Notes: generated by a model from the letters alone, not told the origin. A DNA stretch of 64,000 nt from an uncultured Lachnospiraceae bacterium (GCA_934371475.1 CAKRNX010000001.1:1-64000), one strand, 5' to 3'; counted from the first letter of the stretch, positions 53,706-63,169 are shown. Numbers and translations are program-made.

Positions 53706-53762
53706 GCATGACGTATTTCTCCTGCGCACCTCACAGCATGAATGCTGGGGCATTCTTGAACA
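53706..53762 (+). repeat. family D element
   Basis: GCATGACGTATTTCTCCTGC, GCACCTCACAGCATGAATGC and the partner GGGGCATTCTTGAAC. It lies between the secreted-protein promoter and the 3' end of the Nudix gene. Confidence 0.6.
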
Positions 53763-53822
53763 GATGTGAAGTGACTCCTGCAAGAAATAATTTGGGATTA
53801 ATTATGGAGGTGCAGACATCCG

Positions 53823-54440
53823 CTATTCGAGCAGAGTCTTCCAGTTCTCCTGGCGGTATGCCTCAAAACACATCCTGATCTGCTCTTCATTATTTTTCTC
53901 TTCCGCCAGATCCGGCAGCTGATCCAGTGCAAAATAACCGGTTTCCGTCGTCTCACTGTTTTTGTGAAATTCTCCTCCCCGCACAGTACATTCTACAAAA
54001 ATTTTGCAGATACCATAACCGTAGGGCGGCTGATTATGCCTTTCCCGATCCTGCACGGCAATCACTTTTTTCGGCTCTGCCTCCAGTCCTGCTTCTTCCA
54101 GCACTTCCTTTACAGTATTATCTCCCACGGACTGATTGACGTCGCACCAGCCGCCCGGCAGAGACCATCTTCCGTCACGCTCACGCACCAGCAAAATTTT
54201 ATCACCCTGAAAAATCGCTGCTCTTGTGTCAATCTTCGGCGTCTGATATCCGGTCTCATTGCAGAAAATCTGTCTGATCTTTTCCACCGGCAGATCAGAC
54301 AGCTGCGCCATCATCTGTGCGGAAATTTCCCGTACTCTCTGATAACGCTCAAGATCAAATACATCTTTTCCGTAAGTAAGCCCTGCCTGCGCAAGACTCT
54401 GCAGTTCCACCACCCAGTTCAACCAGTCCTGTTTTTCCAT
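53823..54440 (-). CDS. Nudix hydrolase (ADP-ribose pyrophosphatase-like), 205 aa
   Basis: An N-terminal helical extension (about 65 aa) precedes the Nudix fold. The Nudix box GGWCDVNQSVGDNTVKEVLE... EEAGLE differs from the consensus (Gln for the first Glu, Lys for Arg) in a way I recall from a Firmicutes subfamily with the same WCDVN spelling. Likely hydrolyses a nucleoside diphosphate derivative. ATG at 54440 behind AGGAGG. Single gene. Confidence 0.87.
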   Translation of the reverse strand: MEKQDWLNWVVELQSLAQAGLTYGKDVFDLERYQRVREISAQMMAQLSDLPVEKIRQIFCNETGYQTPKIDTRAAIFQGDKILLVRERDGRWSLPGGWCDVNQSVGDNTVKEVLEEAGLEAEPKKVIAVQDRERHNQPPYGYGICKIFVECTVRGGEFHKNSETTETGYFALDQLPDLAEEKNNEEQIRMCFEAYRQENWKTLLE

Positions 54441-54548
54441 CTGTCGTTCCTCCTGTATCATTCCTGCATTTGATTTACAGTTTATCACAGCAAAAAAAGA
54501 CTGCCCAGAAAATTTTTCTTTCACAGGATGCAATTTCCTCTTAGCATA

Positions 54549-54589
54549 AAAAACGGCGAGGCGGACATGTTTCATCCGTTTCGCCGTTT
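54549..54589 (-). terminator. terminator after the esterase fragment
   Basis: ACGGCGAAACGGA pairs with TCCGCCTCGCCGT on the minus strand, followed by TTTTTTATG. Just upstream, 54512-54535 resembles half of a family A repeat. Confidence 0.7.
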
Positions 54590-54738
54590 CTATTATTTAT
54601 AACTGTTTTCTTCTCTGACCGTTTTCTGTAAAATGAAATTTATTCGTTTCGAGTTTTTCTCTGCACCGCCGAACCGGCCAGATAAGTTCAGACTTTCTGC
54701 ACCGCAGATTCTGAAGTTTTGAAACGTATCAGGAAAAA

Positions 54739-55701
54739 TCAGAAACCGAGATTTTTCTCTGCCAGTGCCAGGTTCATGACATCTTTTTCTGATCCCGGTC
54801 TTCTGTTGATCAGCTCGGAGGTGCCATCGTGCCACCACATGAAATCGCTGTCATTTTCTGCGGATCCTACTGCCCATTCTGCCAGACCTTCACCGTTCGG
54901 GTCGCCGGTCTTAACGAAATTGGAGATGTAGTCTGTCATCTGATCAGCCAGCTCATAGTCAGACTCACGCCATTTTCTCTGTCCTTCCACATCTCTCATG
55001 GAATTGAAGGTATACCACAGCTCTGTAGAATGGAAGCAGCCGTAAAATTCATCGTTGGCAGCGCCCTCATGTGCCGGGATATCCTGATCAAAGAAATAGG
55101 TGTATACGTTCATATCTTCATTGTTGTCATTCAGGTACTTGGCAATTTCGCGGAAAGCACCAAGCCATCTGTCACTGGAAGCATGAAGATTCATCACGTA
55201 CGCTTCATGCTTATCCTGCGGATCGTATACCAGTGCATAATCATCACCATAATTTTCTTTCATCGCTTCTGCGAACTCATCCAGAGAGATAGTTCCCTCC
55301 GGATCAGCACCGAAAGATCCCATCTCGTTGGAAGTACAGCCAACCATCAGGTTGATGCCGTCCAGAGCGCCCGGACGGGTCAGGTCTACAGACTCTTCCG
55401 TGAATACATAGCCATCCAACACATAAGCAAAGCTTCCATTTGCAGAAGTAATGGTGTTGAACAGCATCTCATCCGGATTGCTCTCGGATGCGGTTGTCAT
55501 ATAGTATTCCGCATCATGGGAACGCAGCTCTTTCACTACCTCTTCAGAGCTCATATCTTCCGGCAGTCCCATAGCTTCTTTGACTGTTTCCTCCACATTC
55601 TCCTGTATCTCTTCCATATCTTTGTATACCTGGGCATCTTTTGCCGGCACGAAGCTGGGCTGACTCTGCACGATCGCATTCTGGAACAGACCTTTTGCCA
55701 T
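54739..55701 (-). pseudogene. type B carboxylesterase, C-terminal fragment (320 aa ORF)
   Basis: Matches the C-terminal two-thirds of carboxylesterase/para-nitrobenzyl esterases: KGLFQNAIVQSQPSF follows the nucleophile elbow in full proteins, NEMGSFGADPEG holds the Glu region, and DEFYGCFHSTELWYTF carries the catalytic His. The N-terminal half with the GESAG nucleophile and oxyanion hole is gone, so the product cannot be an active esterase. The first codon (ATG at 55701) lies at the joint with a histidine-kinase fragment. Confidence 0.75.
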
Positions 55702-56067
55702 TATTTTCCACTTCCGTCAGGATTTCTCCGTTTTCCTGCCTGATGCGTATCCTGATAATCCCCGGTATCAGCTTCCCATGCTCATCTTTATTCAGCAAAA
55801 TTCCATGGATAATCGCATTCTCCACAAACGGCTGAAGCACATTTTTCGGATACCTCAGCTGCATACATTCTTCAGGGATATCAAACTGATAATCAATCGG
55901 ATTTCGGCACAGGTAGCTCTGAATTGTCATATAAGCATTAATCTGTTTTTCCTCTTCTTCGAGCGTATCAAAAATCTGCAGGCGAGTAATCCTTAGACGG
56001 TCCTGAAGCATCCTGATCAGCGCCTTGTTCAGCACAATAATATCATCCGGCTCTTTCTCGGAAACTT
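55700..56067 (-). pseudogene. sensor histidine kinase (LytS/YesM type), internal fragment
   Basis: QINAYMTIQSYLCRNPIDYQ, then RYPKNVLQPFVENAIIHGIL (the N-box of the ATPase domain) and an end at LTEVENNG, where the G1 box should begin. The phospho-His motif, sensor part and rest of the ATPase domain are missing. It is in frame with the recombinase fragment before it, giving a hybrid ORF that then runs out of frame into the esterase fragment. Confidence 0.7.
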
Positions 56068-56686
56068 TTTTGCGATAGTCCCGCATATACCGCATGGACG
56101 ATCCACAGTCCATACACCGCAGTAGACCGCCAAACAGGGCAATCGTGCCGCTCTTACCGCTGCGCCCTCTGGCGGGATGGTTGTCCATCCGCTGCACAGC
56201 GTCCCCTGTTTCCTGTGAGATCAGCGGCTCGTGGGTGTTCTCAACTTTAATCCATTCGGATTCCGGTTTGCTGACCTGCTTGTGGTTTTTGTAGGACACC
56301 GTGCCGGTCTTGTTCTGCACCATGTGACCGATATAAACCTCATTGCGGAGAATGGTCTTGACGGTCACATCGTTCCAGAACGGTGTTTCGCCCCGCAGAT
56401 TTTCCCGCCCCTCTGCCATGTAGTAAAAGCTCCTTGGCGCAGGGACTTTTTCCGCGTTAAGCTGTAAGGCAATCTTGCGAAAGCCGTAGCCCTGCAAGCG
56501 AAGGTCAAAGATGTGCCGCACCACAGGAGCGGTTATAGAGTCGATCTCAAGAACGTGCTTGTTCACTTCGCTTTTCCTGTAACCAAGGGGCGCATAGCAG
56601 CCGACATATTTACCACTCTTGAAGGTGGACAGTTTCACCGCCTTGATCTTGCTGCTGGTGTCCCGCGCATAGAGGTCATTCATCAC
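56068..56686 (-). pseudogene. large serine recombinase, middle fragment
   Basis: MNDLYARDTSSKIKAVKLST begins at the end of the catalytic domain. The Recombinase domain (GYRKSE... NEVYIGHMVQNKTGTVSYKN) and zinc ribbon LRCMDCGSSMRYMRDYRKK follow. The N-terminal catalytic serine region and the coiled-coil C-terminus are absent. Such recombinases belong to integrative elements; this is the only mobile-element enzyme seen in the window. The 66 bases before phzF hold nothing clear. Confidence 0.78.
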
Positions 56687-56751
56687 AGATTTCCTGCCAA
56701 AAGTAGTGTTTGGCAGATTGGCGGTCAACTTTCTTCATAATGCCTCATTCC

Positions 56752-57525
56752 TCAAATAAAAATTTCCGCCTCGGCAAATAATGCTGCTTTCCCGCGAAGC
56801 ACGGTACGCTCTCCGGCATAGCCGCAATACAGCACACCGCCGCGGGCAGACGCCTGATACGCTGTAAACTCCGTTTTTCCTGTCTTACCCGCCCAGTAAG
56901 GAATGACATGGCAATGTCCGCGCCCGCAGACTGGATCTTCTGCTACATTGCATTTCGGCGCAAAGCTGCGGGTCACGCAATCATACTTGCTGCCCTGTGC
57001 GGTAATGTGGATGCACACGCCATCCATCTGCCGGATCAATTCTTGGTTTGGATGAGCGCTTCGTACCTGCCCCTCATTTTCCAGAACACAGACCATATCC
57101 GCACCATAGTAAGCCTCAACAGGTTTGACACCCAGCGCCTCTATCATTTGTTCCGTTACCGGAACAGGCTTTAACTGAAAGGACGGAAAATCCATCTTCA
57201 GCAGATCATCCTGCTTTTCTACCGTCAGGCGTCCACTCAGCGTGTCAAATGCCACGGTTTGAAGGCTCGGTTCGACAAAGCGCGTAATGACGTAAGCTGT
57301 CGCCAGCGTTGCATGACCGCACAGCTCCACCTCACCGCCGGGCGTAAACCAGCGCAGGTGATATGCATTGCCCTCTTTGACGGCAAAGGCCGTTTCCGAG
57401 AGGTTATTCTCGATGGCGATATTCTGCATGGTGAGATCATCCGGCCAGTTATCCATCACACAGACAGCGGCCGGATTACCCGCAAAGACCTTATCGGGAA
57501 ACGCATCAACTACATATTGTTTCAT
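56752..57525 (-). CDS. PhzF-family isomerase/epimerase, 257 aa
   Basis: PhzF fold with KQYVVDAFPDKVFAGNPAAV, the catalytic Glu in ENNLSETAFAV, GHATLATAYV and a distal EDPVCGRGHCHV (family usual EDPVTGSAHC). Despite the name, most members are not in phenazine pathways; substrate unknown. AAAGGAG before the ATG at 57525. Followed, in transcription order upstream, by the damaged ridA; codon choice is plainer and GC-ending, like the next five genes. Confidence 0.85.
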   Translation of the reverse strand: MKQYVVDAFPDKVFAGNPAAVCVMDNWPDDLTMQNIAIENNLSETAFAVKEGNAYHLRWFTPGGEVELCGHATLATAYVITRFVEPSLQTVAFDTLSGRLTVEKQDDLLKMDFPSFQLKPVPVTEQMIEALGVKPVEAYYGADMVCVLENEGQVRSAHPNQELIRQMDGVCIHITAQGSKYDCVTRSFAPKCNVAEDPVCGRGHCHVIPYWAGKTGKTEFTAYQASARGGVLYCGYAGERTVLRGKAALFAEAEIFI

Positions 57526-57541
57526 TCAAAAACACTCCTTT

Positions 57542-57930
57542 TTACGCGCCAAGATAGGCGATGATCTCGACTTCACACAGGATACCCAAGAGAAGCTCCC
57601 TGACCGCTACACAGGTGCGGGTCGGCTTGGATGCGAGGAATTTTTCGTAAACGCTGTTAAAAGCGGCAAAGTCCTTCATATCCGCCAGATAGCAGTTGAG
57701 TTGACCTTTACCACGCGGGAAAAGTCCGTTCCGGCCTGCGCCAGAATAGCTTGCAGTTTCTTCATAGTCTGCTCCGCCTGTGCTTCAATGCCGCCGTTTA
57801 CGACTTTGCCGCTCTCCGGCAGTAGACCGCCCTGACCGGAGGTGAAGAGAAATTCGCCTGCGGTATACGCCTGCGAATAGGGTCCGATGGCAGCGGGCGC
57901 GTGCTCGGTATGGATACTTTTGATGCTCAT
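57542..57930 (-). pseudogene. RidA-family enamine deaminase, frameshifted
   Basis: The N-terminal part MSIKSIHTEHAPAAIGPYSQ to TDFSRVVKVN is in one frame. YLADMKDFAAFNSVYEKFL ... RTCVAVRELL ... EVEIIAYLGA continues in another. The break is at 57695-57704, where GTTGA occurs twice in tandem on the plus strand; removing one copy restores KVNCYLADM. A 5-bp duplication has thus inactivated the gene (or is a sequencing error). AAGGAGG precedes the ATG. Confidence 0.85.
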
Positions 57931-57943
57931 ACAAGCCGCCTCC

Positions 57944-58129
57944 TTACAAGACTGTGCACCACAGGCACAGAGCCGCCACGATCCACACGGGCATCAGCAT
58001 GGCAAATACGGCCACGATGGGGTTGATGAAGCCGGTGAACAGGCACGTCAGTACGAGGGCGAGAATGAGCAGATCTGCGATAGCGGCGATCCACAGCCTT
58101 TTGGAGGTCTTGTTGTTTGTGTTTGTCAT
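57944..58129 (-). CDS. small two-helix membrane protein, 61 aa
   Basis: MTNTNNKTSKRLWIAAIADL then two hydrophobic stretches (LLILALVLTCLFTGFI and PIVAVFAMLMPVWIVAALCL). GAAAGGAGC lies before the ATG. It sits between azlD and ridA in the same direction, so it is probably part of that operon. No family recognised. Confidence 0.65.
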   Translation of the reverse strand: MTNTNNKTSKRLWIAAIADLLILALVLTCLFTGFINPIVAVFAMLMPVWIVAALCLWCTVL

Positions 58130-58168
58130 GGAAAACAGCTCCTTTCGTCATTCATTGCTTTTATTGGT

Positions 58169-58483
58169 TCAGATCGTCAGGTACAGCACGCAGTTGAGGC
58201 CAACAGCGGCCAGTACGCAGACGATCAGGGGACACTTTTTCAGTGCCAGCACCGCCGCGGCGGCAGCACCGGCAATACCGAACAGGGGGTGCGCGGCATC
58301 CACGGAGAACACGCCGGGGAAAATCAGAGCGGACAGTGCCGTATAGGGCAGCAGGGACAAGAAACGCTTCATCCGGCCGCTCAACGCCAGCTTGTCCATC
58401 AGAAAGGCGGGCAGGGCACGAGGAATGTATGTCACCACCGCCATGCCGAGAATCAGCAGGTACGCGTCAGTTCTGCTCATCAT
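58169..58483 (-). CDS. azlD: AzlD-family branched-chain amino acid exporter subunit, 104 aa
   Basis: Three or four helices with the AzlD motif TYIPRALPAFLM and LLPYTALSALIFPGV. Works with AzlC to export branched-chain amino acids or analogues. The ATG overlaps the end of azlC by 17 bases; a GGGGG stretch inside azlC serves as ribosome site, and two tandem ATGs are possible. Confidence 0.88.
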   Translation of the reverse strand: MMSRTDAYLLILGMAVVTYIPRALPAFLMDKLALSGRMKRFLSLLPYTALSALIFPGVFSVDAAHPLFGIAGAAAAAVLALKKCPLIVCVLAAVGLNCVLYLTI

Positions 58484-59150
58484 CCTGCACCCCCACAAAG
58501 AACGTTCCGATAGAGGCACTGGCCACCATGGACAGAATCACCGCCCAACTGACGGGCAGGAACAGCTGCAAGACCGTGTTCATCCCGGCGGCCAGAAGCA
58601 CCAGCAGGGCAACGCAGCGGGACTTCTGGGCGCTGGGCAGCAGCAGAGCCAGAAACGAGGCATAGAACGCCACACCGAAACTCTTGGCTACCACCTCCGG
58701 CAGGAATTGTCCAATCACAACACCAAGCACGGATGCCAGTACCCATGTGCCATATAGTGCGGTATTGGCACCCAGCAGATAGAAGGAGCTGCGGCTATTA
58801 GACAGAGCGAACAGCGCAAAGGACTCATCACAAAGGGAAAAGGCACTAAGTAGCTTCATCCCTAACGGTGTTGGCTCCATGCGACTCATGACAGCGCTGC
58901 TCATCACCAGATGCCGCAGGTTCACGAAGAACACTGCTGTGACCATGGCCAGCACTGTGGCCTTGCCAATCATGCCCACCACCATCAGCTGGGAGGAACC
59001 GGCCATCACCAGTACAGACATTAAGACGGTTTCAAACTGTGTTAATCCTGCCTGCATTGCCAGCAGGCCGTATGAAATACCAATAGGAATTAGCCCCAAA
59101 CAAATAGGGATGGCGCTTTTTGCCCCATCAAAAAACAGCTTTGGTTTCAT
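58467..59150 (-). CDS. azlC: AzlC-family branched-chain amino acid exporter subunit, 227 aa
   Basis: IPICLGLIPIGISYGLLAMQ and MAGSSQLMVVGMIG with VFFVNLRHLVMS are AzlC hallmarks; about eight helices. The pair exports valine, leucine and toxic analogues (family knowledge from Bacillus and Corynebacterium BrnFE). AGAGG before the ATG at 59150. Divergent from the LysR gene across 104 bases, the usual control layout. Confidence 0.92.
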   Translation of the reverse strand: MKPKLFFDGAKSAIPICLGLIPIGISYGLLAMQAGLTQFETVLMSVLVMAGSSQLMVVGMIGKATVLAMVTAVFFVNLRHLVMSSAVMSRMEPTPLGMKLLSAFSLCDESFALFALSNSRSSFYLLGANTALYGTWVLASVLGVVIGQFLPEVVAKSFGVAFYASFLALLLPSAQKSRCVALLVLLAAGMNTVLQLFLPVSWAVILSMVASASIGTFFVGVQDDEQN

Positions 59151-59254
59151 AATCTGTTGCCTCTTGTATCTTTTTGGATTTCATTATATACTAAATAATC
59201 GAATAAGAAAAATTGATGTTTTTTATCTGAATATGCAGAAAGGTTATTTGAAAA

Positions 59255-60127
59255 ATGGAAAGGTACATCGCGCTTCTGAAAGTCATAGAGATCGGCAGCT
59301 TTACAAAAGCGGCAGAGCTGCTGGGCTACACGCAGCCTGCCCTTAGTCAGATGGTTGCGTCATTAGAAAAGGAGTTATCCATCAAGATTTTGTACCGCTC
59401 TCGTTATGGAATACGCTTGACGCCAGAGGGCGAACGGCTGTATCCATCCATTCAAAACTCTGTGCTGCAATATGAAGCCATGCGCCGCACAGCGGACGAA
59501 ATTCGAGGACTGGACTCTGGCGTTGTGCGAATTGGGACGGTTTCCAGTGTGTCCTGCCACTGGCTGCCGGGGATCATTCGTGCGTTCTGGCAGGAACACT
59601 CGAATATTCAAATCGTACTGCATCAGGGCGATTACACCAGTATCCCGGAATGGGTGCGAACCGGGGCAGTAGACTTTGGTTTCGTTAATCCTCATGCAGT
59701 GAAAGGCATGGAAGCAACCATTATCAAGTCTGGTGAGTTTCGGGCGGTGCTGCCCAAAAATCATCCGCTGGCTGAGGAAAAATCACTGGCACTTGAGGAC
59801 CTGGCAGAGGAACCGTTTTTATTACTGGAAGAAGGCGCATATAGTGAGCCTTTGGAGGCGTTCCGCGCGGCGGGCATCGCCCCGAAGGTGAAACTGCGCG
59901 TCCATGATGATTATTCCATCTTGTCTATGGTGGAACAGGGGTTAGGTATTTCTATTTTGACTGAACTTGTACTGCACAAGACGAGTTATGATGTAGTGGC
60001 GCTGCCTATCGAGCCGGCGATCATCCGAACCATGAGTATCGTCACAAAGGATAAAAACACGCTGCCGCTGGCAAGCAAAGAGTTTATTCGATGCCTAATG
60101 AAACACCGAGAAACACTTATAGGCTGA
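59255..60127 (+). CDS. LysR-family transcriptional regulator, 290 aa
   Basis: N-terminal winged helix FTKAAELLGYTQPALSQMVA (residues 15-35) and a periplasmic-binding-like effector domain. Placed divergent to azlC, so it most likely controls azlCD and the genes behind, perhaps in response to an amino acid (inference). AAAGGTTATTTGAAAA before the ATG. Confidence 0.9.
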   Translation: MERYIALLKVIEIGSFTKAAELLGYTQPALSQMVASLEKELSIKILYRSRYGIRLTPEGERLYPSIQNSVLQYEAMRRTADEIRGLDSGVVRIGTVSSVSCHWLPGIIRAFWQEHSNIQIVLHQGDYTSIPEWVRTGAVDFGFVNPHAVKGMEATIIKSGEFRAVLPKNHPLAEEKSLALEDLAEEPFLLLEEGAYSEPLEAFRAAGIAPKVKLRVHDDYSILSMVEQGLGISILTELVLHKTSYDVVALPIEPAIIRTMSIVTKDKNTLPLASKEFIRCLMKHRETLIG

Positions 60128-60693
60128 TTTTTTAAGTGTACAAAAAGGCATTTATTCAGTATATCTGCTGAACAAGTGTGAAGCATGAAATCATACGACT
60201 ACACCTTTTTGCGCCGCTCACAGGCGAAATAATCCTTGATTTTCGACCCTAAATTGCACATAAATCCATCCTATCAGTCGGGGATCGGAGTAGACATTCT
60301 CTGCTTCCGGCCATCAAGATTGATAGGTTGATATTTTATCAGGATAGTATTTATTTGCGTTGGTTTTTATCAAGATGGTCGGATTGGCCTCAGAAAAGGT
60401 TTGAAATCATGCTTCAAAATCAACACTTGTCAGATTCGTGAAATATCTGCCATCTGTGCGTATGAATTACACCATTCCGCGATTCACGGTATCGTGCAGC
60501 CAGTGCACGGCTTTGCGTGATCTTTTGCGGTTTGATTAGTTATCGTCCGATTCCGTGAAACACGAAGATGCGTCCTGCGTACAGGGCATCGAATGCGGCG
60601 CTCAAAATCGCCAGAAATGGGTAAAGATTCGCACCGCTGTTTTTCTTGTCATGCTTTATGCAAGGTTGTCATTCTTATGTTATACTAAAGAAA
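60128..60693. other. gene-poor stretch with a possible coding remnant
   Basis: No ORF with a ribosome site. On the minus strand near 60540-60650 a short open run ends in LYAGRIFVFHGIGR and a stop, without a start codon; it may be a gene remnant. No RNA gene or terminator is recognised. Confidence 0.4.
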
Positions 60694-60815
60694 AGTGTGC
60701 TTGAAAAAAATTTTTGTAAGCAGCGAGTTCCAGTTTGAGTGAAATTCCGCCCGAATAAAGGCAAATTCAAGAATGCTCCGGGAATTGCAGATTTACAGAA
60801 ATGATTTTTCAAGAA
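60694..60815. repeat. family E element upstream of the Uma2 gene
   Basis: GTGTGCTTGAAAAAAATTTT, GCAGCGAGTTCCAGTTTGAG and CAGAAATGATTTTTCAAG follow the 47063 element. The middle is replaced by TTCAAGAATGCTCCGGGAAT, part of a family D hairpin. Confidence 0.6.
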
Positions 60816-60828
60816 AGGATGTGCTGCT

Positions 60829-61368
60829 ATGTCATTACCAAAACATGAAAGTTACACCCTAGAGGATATTTATACTTTACCAGAAGGAACCAGGGCTGAG
60901 CTGATTGACGGCCAGATCTATTACATGGCACCGCCCAGTCGCCGCCATCAGCAGATTGCCGGAAAGCTCTTTGCTGCTATCTTCAACTACATTGACAGCA
61001 AGGGCGGATCCTGTGAACCGTACATTGCTCCATTTGCAGTCTTTCTAAGCGAGGACGACCGGAATTATATAGCGCCGGATATCAGTGTTATTTGCGACAC
61101 CAATAAGCTCACAGACAGAGGATGCAATGGTACCCCGGACTGGATCATTGAAATCGTTTCGCCCGACAGCAGGCGCATGGATTATTTCACAAAACTGTTC
61201 AAATACCGGACCGCAGGCGTTCGCGAATACTGGATTGCAGATCCAGTCAAAAACTTAATTCTGGTTTATAATTTTGACACCAGCGATTCGAAGCAGTACA
61301 CTTTTGCAGATACAATTAAGGCAGGGATTTATGATGATCTCTCTATTGATTTCAATAAAATCAAGTAA
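60829..61368 (+). CDS. Uma2-family (DUF820) putative nuclease, 179 aa
   Basis: PD-(D/E)XK-type fold: RAELIDGQIYYMAPPSRRHQ, PDISVICD and DWIIEIVSPDSRRMDYFTK giving the D...ExV(S) pattern. Uma2 genes are common in cyanobacteria and present in Clostridia; their role is unproven. AAGAAAGGATG before the ATG. Single gene with a family E element as leader. Confidence 0.87.
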   Translation: MSLPKHESYTLEDIYTLPEGTRAELIDGQIYYMAPPSRRHQQIAGKLFAAIFNYIDSKGGSCEPYIAPFAVFLSEDDRNYIAPDISVICDTNKLTDRGCNGTPDWIIEIVSPDSRRMDYFTKLFKYRTAGVREYWIADPVKNLILVYNFDTSDSKQYTFADTIKAGIYDDLSIDFNKIK

Positions 61369-61370
61369 AA

Positions 61371-61402
61371 ACCGCCGCCCCGATTTTTCAGTCGGGACGG
61401 CG
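61371..61402 (-). terminator. terminator of the xylulokinase gene (may serve both directions)
   Basis: CGCCGTCCCGACTG... pairs with CGGGGCGGCG, followed on the minus strand by GTTTTTAC. Begins 3 bases after the Uma2 stop. Confidence 0.7.
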
Positions 61403-61475
61403 AATAGCAATGCTCCGTTTGGGCGCATTTTTCCTCATTAATCTGATAGCGATACTGCTGTGAGACAGTTTTTTC

Positions 61476-62966
61476 TTAGCAATACGCCAGAAACATGTGT
61501 TCCAGGCTCCGGTACAGCTCGTCGAATATCTGCAGTTTTTCGCTGTAATAGCTGACATTTGCCGGAATAGGATCCACCGTTTCCCCGTCCATACTTACCA
61601 CAGCATCGCATGCCTCATATACGCTGCCGTAGATCCCGGCGCCTACTGCCGCCATGATCACAGCACCCAGGCAGGCTTCTTCCTGCGTTCTGGTCGTATG
61701 TACCTGCATACCCAGCATATCCGCCTGGATCTGCTTCCACGCCTTTCCTTTTGCTCCGCCGCCCGAAGAAATCAGGAAATTTCCCCGGATCTGCAAACTG
61801 TCAAATATTTTTTTGCACTCCAGAAGGTTGTACATAACTCCCTCCATGGTTGCACGCACCACATAGGGCTGGCTGTGCTTCATGCTCAGGCCGAAATAGA
61901 CGCCTTTCGCCTGCGGATTGTTAAACGGCGTCCGCTCTCCGGCCAGATACGGAAGGAAAAAGACTCCGTCGCTGCCCGCCGGGACATCAAGCACTTCTCT
62001 GTCAATCTCGGCAAATGGCCGCTCATCCCGCAGCACTTTGTTTTTCAGCCAGCTTAATGTGTTGCCGCCATTGAGCGCACCTCCCTGCAGCGCCCACGTA
62101 TCAGACAGTGCATGACACCACAGCTGACACTGCATCTTCTTATCCGACATAGGCCGGTTTGTCACCACCGCAATCTGGGAAGATGTTCCGATATTGCAGG
62201 TCATGATGCCCGGCTTCACAATGCCGTTGCCAATCATAGCTGCAAAACAGTCACCAGCTCCCGTAATAACCGGCGTGCCTTCTGCAAGTCCGGTTTCTGC
62301 CGCCGCATATCCGGTCACCTTTCCGGCCACATCACAGGATTCTCTCACCGACGGCCAGACATCCTCTTTCACATCCAGACGCGCAAACAGCTCCCGGCAC
62401 CATGTCCTCTTTTTCACAGAGAATGCCAGCGTAGCCGAAGCATCGCTGTAATCCGTGCAGATTTCCCCGGTCAGCCGGAACCGGATATAATCTTTGGGTG
62501 ACATCACATAACGGATCCTGTCATATTCCTGCGGACAGTTTCTCTTCATCCACAGGAAAGAACAAATCACCATCCCCGTACTGGGCTGATTGTGCAGTTC
62601 CTCTCTCATCAGATCCTCCGCCGTCTCTGTGATCAGTTTTTTCTCTTCCAGAGAACGGCCATCCAGATGGATGATCGCCGGGCATACCGGATTTTTCTCT
62701 TCATCCAGCGCCACCATCCCGTGCATCTGTCCGGAAAAGCTGATCCCTGCCATATCTTTTGCCGCCACGCCGGATTTTTTCAGTGCTTCGCCGATCGCCT
62801 GTACCGCGGCATCCCACCAGGTCTTCGGATCCTGCTCCGCATATCCCACAGCCGGCGTCAGCACCTCATATCCTACCTGGCCGATTCCTTTCGTATTTCC
62901 TTTTTCATCTGCAATCATTACTTTAACGCTGGATGTACCCAGATCTATTCCCATCAAATGTCTCAT
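61476..62966 (-). CDS. xylB: xylulokinase-type FGGY carbohydrate kinase, 496 aa
   Basis: Phosphorylates D-xylulose to feed the pentose phosphate pathway. The FGGY fold shows LMGIDLGTSSVKVMIAD, the xylulokinase marker SFSGQMHGMV, GAGDCFAAMIGNG and SSGGGAKGKAWKQIQADML. 496 aa is normal. The substrate loop reads IIHLDGRS rather than the usual LWNDQR, so another ketose is possible. AGAGGAT before the ATG at 62966. It lies downstream of a transketolase subunit, separated by a terminator and repeats; gene pairing supports pentose use. Confidence 0.85.
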   Translation of the reverse strand: MRHLMGIDLGTSSVKVMIADEKGNTKGIGQVGYEVLTPAVGYAEQDPKTWWDAAVQAIGEALKKSGVAAKDMAGISFSGQMHGMVALDEEKNPVCPAIIHLDGRSLEEKKLITETAEDLMREELHNQPSTGMVICSFLWMKRNCPQEYDRIRYVMSPKDYIRFRLTGEICTDYSDASATLAFSVKKRTWCRELFARLDVKEDVWPSVRESCDVAGKVTGYAAAETGLAEGTPVITGAGDCFAAMIGNGIVKPGIMTCNIGTSSQIAVVTNRPMSDKKMQCQLWCHALSDTWALQGGALNGGNTLSWLKNKVLRDERPFAEIDREVLDVPAGSDGVFFLPYLAGERTPFNNPQAKGVYFGLSMKHSQPYVVRATMEGVMYNLLECKKIFDSLQIRGNFLISSGGGAKGKAWKQIQADMLGMQVHTTRTQEEACLGAVIMAAVGAGIYGSVYEACDAVVSMDGETVDPIPANVSYYSEKLQIFDELYRSLEHMFLAYC

Positions 62967-63024
62967 ATATATATCCTCTTTTCATATATTTTCAAATACT
63001 TCTTGCTGACTCCATCCTGCCGGA

Positions 63025-63066
63025 GGCTTTTTGTTTCACAGGACGCAATTTTCTGTGAAAACAAAA
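63025..63066. repeat. family A inverted repeat, copy 2
   Basis: GGCTTTTTGTTTCACAG and CTGTGAAAACAAAAG around GACGCAATTTT, preceded by CCTGCCGGA. Its right arm runs directly into family F copy 2. Confidence 0.75.
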
Positions 63067-63169
63067 GTGTGCTTCGCACACCCCGCGAGCCACTGCTTTG
63101 ACAGCACAGCTTTTGTTCCGCGCGCGAGCAGGCTGCGGTAGCACTTTCCTCTCTGCGAGCTGCGCAGTC
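63061..63169 (-). repeat. family F repeat, copy 2
   Basis: ACAAAAGTGTGCTTCGCACA, CACTGCTTTGACAGCACAGC, GTTCCGCGCGCGAGCAGGCT and GCGAGCTGCGCAG. Near-identical to 35437-35532, with a 14-base insertion late in the unit. Confidence 0.75.
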
